Positions 7,555 to 12,696 of a stretch of DNA of 23,340 bases are shown piece after piece. Origin of the DNA: Nitriliruptoraceae bacterium (lineage in GTDB: Bacteria > Actinomycetota > Nitriliruptoria > Nitriliruptorales > Nitriliruptoraceae); NCBI GenBank assembly GCA_007117945.1, contig SKTN01000130.1, forward strand, positions 1 to 23,340, given 5' to 3'. The notes below the pieces were generated by a model, which saw only the letters and a program-made list of their open reading frames with translations, was not told the DNA's origin and searched no databases. Both the position numbers and the translations under genes were made by a program. How positions within the stretch are numbered: position 1 is the stretch's first letter; each line of letters starts with the position of its first letter.

Positions 7555-7600
7555 GGGACGACCACGGGACGACCTCGGGGCGACCTCGCGACGACCAGCG
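7547..7600. repeat. 11-bp repeat array, about five units
   Basis: Units start at 7547, 7558, 7569, 7580 and 7591. The first two are identical (ACGACCACGGG), the third has one change (ACGACCTCGGG), and the fourth and fifth drift further (GCGACCTCGCG, ACGACCAGCG). The unit resembles the right arm of the two palindromes just upstream (GGGAC-CGACCAC), so it probably arose by repeated duplication of that arm. The 11-base period is close to one DNA helical turn. Confidence 0.75.
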
Positions 7601-7619
7601 ACAGACCAACGGACGCAGC

Positions 7620-7631
7620 CGCAACGTTGCG
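7620..7631. promoter_or_regulatory. 12-bp perfect palindrome upstream of acidic lipoprotein gene
   Basis: CGCAACGTTGCG is a perfect palindrome 92 bases before the lipoprotein ATG. A possible -10 hexamer TACGGT lies at 7665-7670 with no good -35 partner. An operator role is possible but rests only on position and symmetry. The rest of 7601-7723 shows nothing else I can name apart from the GAGGAGG ribosome site at 7711-7717. Confidence 0.3.
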
Positions 7632-7723
7632 AGGTGTGCAACCCTGCCGCGCCGCGGGACGTCCTACGGTCCACAGCAGCCGGCGAGGACGCCGGCGACG
7701 GGACCATCCCGAGGAGGTCCACG

Positions 7724-8233
7724 ATGCGCAGGACATCGACCGCGGTGGCGCTGGCTACCCTGCTGCTGGCAGGCTGCGGCAGCGTCGAGGACGACGCCCC
7801 ACCCGGTATCGACCCCGTTGCGGACTCGGACGCATCCGCCGAGGACCCCGAGGACCCCGACGGCACCGGCGACGAGGTGGACGAGGGCGACGCCGACACA
7901 CAGCCCGACGGGTCGGAGGGATCGGACGTGGACAGCGAGCAGCAGGATGCAGGGGACGGCACCGACCCGCAGGTCCGCAGCGCCATCGCCGACGCGGCGG
8001 AGCGGACCGGCGTCGACCCAGAGGCGATCGAGGTCGTGTCCTTCGAGGAGGTGACCTGGCCCGACGGGTCCATGGGGTGCCCCGAACCGGGACAGATGTA
8101 CACCCAGGCGCTGGTCGAGGGCTACCGCATCGTGCTCGACGCGGACGGCGCCGAACTGACCTATCACGGCGCCCAGGGCGACGACCCCTTCCTCTGCGAG
8201 GCGCCCCAGGATCCCCTCGACATTCGGGAGTGA
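7724..8233 (+). CDS. Acidic lipoprotein of unknown function
   Basis: The 169-residue protein has a lipoprotein signal peptide (MRRTSTAVALATLLLAGC) with the modified cysteine at C18. A disordered, strongly acidic linker of about 60 residues follows (repeated PEDPDG, DEVDEGDAD, EGSDVDSEQ). The C-terminal domain of about 85 residues carries a pattern I know from uncharacterised secreted proteins of several phyla: VVSFEEVTWPDGSMGCPEPG, then YTQALVEGYRIVL and LTYHG. Two cysteines remain in the mature domain, in MGCPEP and FLCEAP, and might pair. The ATG at 7724 follows GAGGAGG at six bases and begins the signal peptide, so the open frame upstream is not coding. It converges on the YqgE gene. No function is known to me. 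Confidence 0.82.
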   Translation: MRRTSTAVALATLLLAGCGSVEDDAPPGIDPVADSDASAEDPEDPDGTGDEVDEGDADTQPDGSEGSDVDSEQQDAGDGTDPQVRSAIADAAERTGVDPEAIEVVSFEEVTWPDGSMGCPEPGQMYTQALVEGYRIVLDADGAELTYHGAQGDDPFLCEAPQDPLDIRE

Positions 8234-8235
8234 GC

Positions 8236-8258
8236 CCGGTCCCCGAGGGTGGGGCCGG
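8236..8258. terminator. Convergent terminator between lipoprotein and yqgE genes
   Basis: CCGG-T-CCCC (8236-8244) pairs with GGGGCCGG (8251-8258), an 8-bp stem with one bulged base and a six-base loop. It fills the 33-base gap between two convergent stop codons, which supports a bidirectional terminator. Confidence 0.5.
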
Positions 8259-8266
8259 CGGGTACC

Positions 8267-8821
8267 TCAGTTCTGGGTCGGGTCCTGGGGGAAGGTCGCC
8301 AGCAGCTTGAGCCCATCGGGCTGGCGACGCAGCACCGCGTGCCACAGCCCGGCCGGGTCTGCACTGAACACGTCCTCGGGCTCGGCATCGAGGGGGAACC
8401 AGGCCCCCTGGGCGATCTCCTCCTCGAGCTGGTCCGGGCCCCAGCCCGCGTACCCCGCGAAGATGCGCACCCGTTCCACCTCGGCGGCGGCGAGCACCGG
8501 ATCCTCGTCGAGGTCGATGAGGCGGATCCGGTCCAGGATCGCCGGACCGGCGTCCGGTGTGACCACCGAGGTGGTGGCACCGAGCGCAACCACGGCCGTG
8601 GGCTCCACGGGGCCACCGCCGAAGACCACCGCGGGGGCGGCAGCGAGCTCCGCCCAGTCGCCGAGGGTGTCGGCAACGGTCACCGACGACGCCCGGTTGA
8701 GCACGACCCCGAGGGCGCCGTCCTCGTCGTGGTCGAGGATCAGGACCACGGCGCGCTCGAAGTTCGGGTCGTCCAGCGCCGGCGTGGCGACCACGAGCCG
8801 TCCGGTGTGCCAGGTGCCCAT
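8267..8821 (-). CDS. YqgE/AlgH family protein (UPF0301, DUF179)
   Basis: This 184-residue protein is of a widespread cytoplasmic family with no established biochemical role. Family marks are the N-terminal GRLVVATPALDDPNFERAVV (residues 7-26), GALGVVLNR (35-43), FGGGPVEP (67-74) and the hallmark FAGYAGWGPDQLEEEIAQG, ending in the region WHAVLRRQP. The ATG at 8821 is chosen because GAGGAG lies upstream and the family begins at this point; an open frame to 8893 is ignored. It starts 87 bases after the dnaB stop on the same strand and could be read through from that cluster. The name AlgH comes from a Pseudomonas alginate study and should not be taken as a function here. Confidence 0.92.
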   Translation of the reverse strand: MGTWHTGRLVVATPALDDPNFERAVVLILDHDEDGALGVVLNRASSVTVADTLGDWAELAAAPAVVFGGGPVEPTAVVALGATTSVVTPDAGPAILDRIRLIDLDEDPVLAAAEVERVRIFAGYAGWGPDQLEEEIAQGAWFPLDAEPEDVFSADPAGLWHAVLRRQPDGLKLLATFPQDPTQN

Positions 8822-8908
8822 CGTGTCCTCCTCAGCCCCGAACCTACACGGTGCGCACCGGGCGCCGACAGGGTGCGACAGGGGGGTGGACACGGACCGG
8901 CCGCGGGC

Positions 8909-10360
8909 TCAGACCGGGGTCGTGGGGCCGGCGGTACCCCCGCCGCCCGTGCCGCCGCTCGGCCCGCGGGCGAGGTTGGCGAACTTGGTGAGGTGGTTGA
9001 GGAAGGCGAGCTTGACCACCCCGGTCGCGCCGTTACGGTGCTTGGCGATGATCAGCTCCGCGATGCCCTTGTCGGGGCTGTCCTCGTCGTAGACCTCGTC
9101 GCGGTAGATGAAGCCGACGAGATCGGCGTCCTGCTCGATCGAGCCGGACTCCCGCAGGTCAGCCAGCTGGGGCCGCTTGTCCGTCCGCGACTCGGGTTGG
9201 CGCGACAGCTGCGACAGGGCGATCACGGGGACGTCGAGCTCCTTGGCGAGCATCTTCAGCCCACGGGAGATCTCCGCGACCTCCTGCTGACGGGAGTCCA
9301 CCCGCCGGTGCGACTGCATCAGCTGCAGGTAGTCCACCACCACCAGGGACAGCCCGTGCTTCTGCTTCAGCCGGCGGGACTTCGCGCGGATCTCCAGCAG
9401 GGAGATCGACGGGGTGTCGTCGATGAACAGCGGCGCCTCGGCCAGGGTGCCCAGGGCGTCGCCGAGCTTGCGCCAGTCGGTGTCCTCGAGGCGGCCCGTC
9501 CGCAGCCGGGAGGAGTCGATCCGCGCCTCGGAGGACAGCAGCCGGTTCACGATCTCCAGCTTCGACATCTCCAGGCTGAACAGCAGCGCCGGCTTGTGCA
9601 GCCGGGCGGTGGCGAAGTGGCACACCGCAAGGGCGAGGCTGGACTTGCCCATCGCCGGGCGGGCCGCGAGGACGAACAGGTTCTGGGGTTGCAGTCCCGC
9701 GGTGAGGCGGTCGAGGTCGTCGAAGCCCGTGGCGAGCCCGGTGACCTCCGAGCTCTGCTCGGCGAGCGCCTCGATCTGCTCGAAGGACTGGTTGAGCAGG
9801 TCTCCGAGCCGCTCGTACTCCGAGGTGGTGGTGGTCTGGGCGACCTCGTAGACCAGGGACTCGGCCTGGTCGACGATCGTGCGGGCGTCGTCGGTGCCCT
9901 CGTACCCGAGCCGGGTGACCGCGGTGCCGGCGTCGATCAGCCGCCGGAGGAGGGACTTCTCCCGGACGATCCGGGCGTAGTAGGCCGCGTTGGCCGCGGT
10001 GGGCACGGCCACGGTGAGGTCGTGCAGGGCCGCCGGGCCCCCAACCTCGTCCAGCCGGTCGCGTCGGGCCAGCCAGTCGGTGACCGTCACGGTGTCGACG
10101 GGCTCGCCCTGGCCGTTGAGTTCGCGGACGGCCTCGAAGACCACCCGGTGGGCGTTGCGGTAGAAGTCCTCGGGCTGCAGGGACTCCACGGCGTCGGAAG
10201 CCGCACCCCGCGACAGCAGGGCAGAGCCCAGCACGGACACCTCCGCGTCCAGGGAGTGGGGCGGGACGCGGTCGTAGCTGCGTCCCGCCATCCCCTTGGA
10301 CGGCGGAGCGGTGTCCGGTGCTGGCGGCTCGCCGGGAGGCGGGGGGAAGGCGCCGCTCAC
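8909..10360 (-). CDS. dnaB: Replicative DNA helicase DnaB
   Basis: This 483-residue hexameric 5'-3' helicase unwinds DNA at the replication fork and recruits primase. The N-terminal helical domain (~30-175) starts at RVPPHSLDAEVSVLGS. The RecA-like motor has Walker A ARPAMGKSS (233-241), the SLEMSK motif (262-267), Walker B LVVVDYLQLM (339-348), the ALSQLSR sensor (381-387) and the DLRESGSIEQDAD motif (401-413). No intein interrupts the Walker A, Walker B or SQLSR sites where actinobacterial DnaB proteins often carry them. The C-terminus is a glycine-rich tail. The start is uncertain: the GTG at 10360 has only a weak site, and an ATG at residue 24 is alternative. It is last in the rpsF-ssb-rpsR-rplI-dnaB cluster, 47 bases after rplI. 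Confidence 0.97.
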   Translation of the reverse strand: MSGAFPPPPGEPPAPDTAPPSKGMAGRSYDRVPPHSLDAEVSVLGSALLSRGAASDAVESLQPEDFYRNAHRVVFEAVRELNGQGEPVDTVTVTDWLARRDRLDEVGGPAALHDLTVAVPTAANAAYYARIVREKSLLRRLIDAGTAVTRLGYEGTDDARTIVDQAESLVYEVAQTTTTSEYERLGDLLNQSFEQIEALAEQSSEVTGLATGFDDLDRLTAGLQPQNLFVLAARPAMGKSSLALAVCHFATARLHKPALLFSLEMSKLEIVNRLLSSEARIDSSRLRTGRLEDTDWRKLGDALGTLAEAPLFIDDTPSISLLEIRAKSRRLKQKHGLSLVVVDYLQLMQSHRRVDSRQQEVAEISRGLKMLAKELDVPVIALSQLSRQPESRTDKRPQLADLRESGSIEQDADLVGFIYRDEVYDEDSPDKGIAELIIAKHRNGATGVVKLAFLNHLTKFANLARGPSGGTGGGGTAGPTTPV

Positions 10361-10407
10361 GGGACGTCGATCACCGGTGTGACGACGGCCACGGTGTCCG
10401 GCCTCCC

Positions 10408-11082
10408 TCAGCCCGCGGTGGGCTCCTCGTCAACGGTGCCCTCGACCTCGGCGGCGACGACCTCCTCAGCGGCGGCCTCGGCCTCGGCCTGCTCACGCTC
10501 GTAGGCCTCCGCGGCCTCGAGCGCCTGCTGGGCAAGGACATCCTCGTCGGTGTCGGTGCCGGCCGCTGCCTCCTCGGCCGCCGCAGTGACCGCTTCGGCA
10601 TCGACCAGGCCACCGCCGGCGTCGCGGCTCAGACGGCCCTCCTGGTCGACCACGTCGACCACGACGGTCGCGGCCACCTGCGGATGGACGTGGATCGGGA
10701 CCTCGTAGGTCCCGATCTCCTTGATGGTGCCCTTGAGCTCGATGCGCTTGCGGGGGACCTCGTGTCCGCGCTCCTTGAGCACGCGCTGGACGTCCTGGGC
10801 GCTCACGGAGCCGTAGAGGCCTCCACGCTCGTCGACGCGCACCGCGATCTTCAGGGTGCGGGCCTCCAGGGCGTCCTTCGCCGCGTAGGCGCTGTCGAGG
10901 GTCTTGGCCTCACGGGCCTTGCGGGCCCGGGTCAGGGCCTGCGCCTGCGTCATCGCGCCGGGGGTGGCCAGCATGGCCAGACCCCGCGGCAGCAGGTAGT
11001 TGCGGCCGTATCCGTCAGCGACATCCACGATGTCGCCGGGAAGGCCGAGGTTGTCGACCTCGCTCTTGAGGATGACCTTCAT
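10408..11082 (-). CDS. rplI: Ribosomal protein L9 with long acidic C-terminal extension
   Basis: Residues 1-146 are a complete L9: the N-terminal rRNA-binding domain with MKVILKSEVDNLGLPGDIVDVADGYGRNYLLPRG, the long connecting helix (~41-75) and the C-terminal domain (YGSVSAQDV at 90-98, GTYEVPIHVHPQV at 124-136). L9 normally ends here at about 148 residues. This protein continues for 78 more (147-224), rich in Glu, Ala and Asp (about 23 acidic against 3 basic residues) and probably disordered or helical. The ATG has GAGGAGG upstream and lies 13 bases after the rpsR stop, so the two are tightly coupled. L9 binds the base of the L1 stalk on the large subunit and helps frame maintenance; the role of the tail is unknown. 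Confidence 0.97.
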   Translation of the reverse strand: MKVILKSEVDNLGLPGDIVDVADGYGRNYLLPRGLAMLATPGAMTQAQALTRARKAREAKTLDSAYAAKDALEARTLKIAVRVDERGGLYGSVSAQDVQRVLKERGHEVPRKRIELKGTIKEIGTYEVPIHVHPQVAATVVVDVVDQEGRLSRDAGGGLVDAEAVTAAAEEAAAGTDTDEDVLAQQALEAAEAYEREQAEAEAAAEEVVAAEVEGTVDEEPTAG

Positions 11083-11095
11083 CGTCGGGACCTCC

Positions 11096-11344
11096 TCAGC
11101 GGGTGGTGTAGGGGATCAGCGCCATCTCGCGGGCGTTCTTGACCGCCGCAGCGAGCTGCTTCTGGCACTTCGCGCAGGCGCCTGTGGTCCGCCGCGCCTT
11201 GATCTTCGCGCGCTCGTTCAGGAAGGGCTTGAGCGTCGAGAGATCCTTGTAGTCGATGTACTCGATGCCCTGGGTGCAGAAGGGACAGGGCTTCGGCTTG
11301 CGCGGCTTGTTGCGGTCCTTGGGCTTGGCGGTACGGGGCGGCAT
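11096..11344 (-). CDS. rpsR: Ribosomal protein S18, zinc-binding (C+) form
   Basis: This 82-residue small-subunit protein pairs with S6 on the platform of the 30S subunit. The conserved core is YIDYKDLSTLKPFLNERAKIKARRTTG and ends ALIPYTTR. Four cysteines in two pairs, C20-x2-C23 (CPFC) and C57-x2-C60 (CAKC), give an intact zinc site, the C+ type; zinc-sparing paralogs lack them. The ATG at 11344 is chosen because GAGGAG lies seven bases before it; the in-frame ATG at 11359 has no ribosome site. It sits between ssb (141 bases upstream) and rplI in the cluster. Confidence 0.96.
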   Translation of the reverse strand: MPPRTAKPKDRNKPRKPKPCPFCTQGIEYIDYKDLSTLKPFLNERAKIKARRTTGACAKCQKQLAAAVKNAREMALIPYTTR

Positions 11345-11370
11345 GGACGTGCTCCTCATCGAAGGGCGCG

Positions 11371-11389
11371 GCCGGTGCGGTGCACCGGC
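11371..11389 (-). other. Hairpin in ssb-rpsR intergenic region
   Basis: GCCGGTGC and GCACCGGC pair perfectly (8 bp) around three bases, 27 bases upstream of rpsR within the cluster. It may be an RNA-processing or partial termination site; chance is possible. The remaining bases 11390-11485 are GC-rich with no other structure I can defend. Confidence 0.35.
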
Positions 11390-11485
11390 GCCGGGTCGAG
11401 GTCGGGTGGGGGTCGGGCGGGGCGTGGCAGCGGGGCGAGCGGAGCGCGGGACCGGGTCGCCGGTCCCGTGGTCCGCGCGACGGGC

Positions 11486-11920
11486 TCAGAACGGGACGTC
11501 GTCGTCGGAGGGCGGTGGGGGCGTACCGGCGCTGGCGCTCTGGCCACCACCGGAGCCACCCGAGGTGCGGGTGACCTCCGCGCGGGCCCAGCGCAGGCTC
11601 GGGGCGATCTCGTCCGCCTCGATCTCCGTGGTCCAGACGGTCTGGCCCTCGCGGTTCTCGTAGCTGCGGACGCGGACCCGGCCGATCACCACGACCCGGT
11701 CGCCCTTCTTGAGCGACTCGGCCGCGTTCTCCGCGAGGTCACGCCAGCAGTTGACGTTGAGGAAGGTGGTCTCCTCCTGCTGGTTGCCGGCACGGTCGGT
11801 GAACCGGCGGTTGGAGGCCACCCGGAACGAGGCGACGGGGGCGCCACCCTGCGTGAAGCGCAGGTCGGGGTCGTCGGTCAGGTTCCCGATGAAGGTGATG
11901 ATGTTGGACTCGAACGCCAC
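11486..11920 (-). CDS. ssb: Single-stranded DNA-binding protein
   Basis: This 144-residue SSB tetramer subunit coats single-stranded DNA in replication, repair and recombination. The OB fold spans ~3-108 (IITFIGNLTDDPDLRFTQGG, VASFRVASNRRF, FLNVNCWRDLAENAAESLKKGDRV, VIGRVRVRSYENREGQ). A short Gly/Ser/Pro linker follows, ending in the acidic tip DDDVPF that recruits partner proteins. The linker is short compared with many actinobacterial SSBs. The frame is open far upstream to 13204; the GTG at 11920 is chosen because AGGAAGG lies about eight bases before it and the OB fold begins there. It is the second gene of the cluster, 74 bases after rpsF. Confidence 0.96.
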   Translation of the reverse strand: MAFESNIITFIGNLTDDPDLRFTQGGAPVASFRVASNRRFTDRAGNQQEETTFLNVNCWRDLAENAAESLKKGDRVVVIGRVRVRSYENREGQTVWTTEIEADEIAPSLRWARAEVTRTSGGSGGGQSASAGTPPPPSDDDVPF

Positions 11921-11994
11921 GGTGCAGGCCTTCCTGGTCGTCGGGGTGGTGCGTACGGGCCGTCGTGGGAGGACGGGGCCGCGGCACGCAACCG

Positions 11995-12297
11995 TCAGGC
12001 CGAACGGACCCGGATCTCCGGACGGACCGTCTTGAACCGGGTGACCTCGTCGGAGATCTTCAGCTGGCGCTCGAGCTCGGTGACGGCGTCGGTGGTCGCC
12101 TCGAAGTCGAGGACGCCGTAGAAACCGTGATCGCGCTTGTCGATCTCGTAGGCGAGCTTGCGCTTGCCCCACCAGGCCTCGTCGAGCAGGTTCCCGCCCT
12201 GATCGGCGAGGACCTTCTTGGCCTTCTCGAAGGCCGCCAGTGCGGCGTCCTCGTCCAGGCGGTCGGTCATCAGGACCATCAACTCGTAGCGGCGCAT
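11995..12297 (-). CDS. rpsF: Ribosomal protein S6
   Basis: This 100-residue small-subunit protein forms a heterodimer with S18 on the 30S platform. The sequence runs MRRYELMVLMTDRLDEDA, then the GGNLLDEAWWGKRKLAYEIDK segment (residues ~34-54) and HGFYGVLDFEA, and stops soon after the fold (VTRFKTVRPEIRVRSA), without the acidic or poly-Glu tail seen in some bacteria. The ATG at 12297 has a strong GAGGAGGTG site just upstream; the open frame to 12474 is not supported. It is the first gene of the rpsF-ssb-rpsR-rplI-dnaB cluster, behind a long leader that may bind the S6:S18 pair. Confidence 0.96.
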   Translation of the reverse strand: MRRYELMVLMTDRLDEDAALAAFEKAKKVLADQGGNLLDEAWWGKRKLAYEIDKRDHGFYGVLDFEATTDAVTELERQLKISDEVTRFKTVRPEIRVRSA

Positions 12298-12524
12298 GTG
12301 CACCTCCTCTGGTCGCGCCGCCCCGCGCAGTTGCGCGGTGCGGGCCGGCCTGACACCTCGGCGGTGTCGCGGCTGGCTCGGTGGCCCCCGCAGGCACGGC
12401 CGGCACGGTCTCCCGTGCTGCCGCCGCCAGGGGCAGGGGTGCGTCCTGCGGATCACGCAGTCGATCTGGTGCACGTGACCCAGCGGTGACGAAGGGCGCG
12501 CGGCGCCGTGAGGCCCCGCGCGAC
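12298..12524 (-). promoter_or_regulatory. Long rpsF leader with possible S6:S18 autoregulatory hairpin
   Basis: If the promoter at 12531-12559 is right, the leader is about 225 nt and GC-rich. A hairpin close to the ribosome site has stem CCGCGC/GCGCGG with loop AACT on the transcript (12323-12338), next to an ACCG element. The known bacterial S6:S18 leader motif has a hairpin with a bulged CCG, so this is a candidate only. It shows no open frame I trust. Confidence 0.3.
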
Positions 12525-12530
12525 CGTCGA

Positions 12531-12559
12531 ACCGTACAGCAGGCCCCTTCCTCCCACAA
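12531..12559 (-). promoter_or_regulatory. Candidate promoter of the rpsF cluster
   Basis: On the minus strand TTGTGG (12554-12559), a 17-base spacer and TACGGT (12531-12536) resemble a housekeeping -35/-10 pair; TACGGT fits the actinobacterial TANNNT -10. It lies just upstream of the ribosomal cluster and downstream of the terminator region of the membrane protein gene. Confidence 0.42.
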
Positions 12560-12635
12560 CACGACCAACCCTACGTGGGCGGTGGGACAACGGTGGAACG
12601 GATCGTCGTGCAGCTGTGGAAGACGTCGGGGGCAC

Positions 12636-12690
12636 CCCCGGGGGCCAGGCGCGCCCCCGCGCACGGAGGCGCCCCCGGGGCCACGGCCCC
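12636..12690 (-). terminator. GC palindrome cluster after the large membrane protein gene
   Basis: CCCCGGGGGC (12636-12645) pairs with GCCCCCGGGG (12671-12680) over a 25-base loop, and GGGGC/GCCCC (12677-12690) forms an alternative small hairpin 7 bases from the stop at 12697. This is a plausible terminator region separating the membrane protein gene from the rpsF promoter. The two structures exclude each other in part. Confidence 0.42.
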
Positions 12691-12696
12691 TTCGGC

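Noticed and set aside
7445..7723. An in-frame extension upstream of the acidic lipoprotein.
   Set aside because: It translates the palindromes and repeats, and a signal peptide with a strong ribosome site begins at 7724.
7338..7723. Possible insertion sequence or attachment site in the repeat-rich gap.
   Set aside because: No transposase or integrase frame, no target-site duplication and no tRNA end could be found; only short repeats are present.
8909..10360. Possible intein in DnaB.
   Set aside because: Length is normal and the Walker A, Walker B and sensor motifs are uninterrupted.
8249..10504. A 751-codon open frame on the plus strand opposite yqgE and dnaB.
   Set aside because: It is a shadow of two well-conserved genes.
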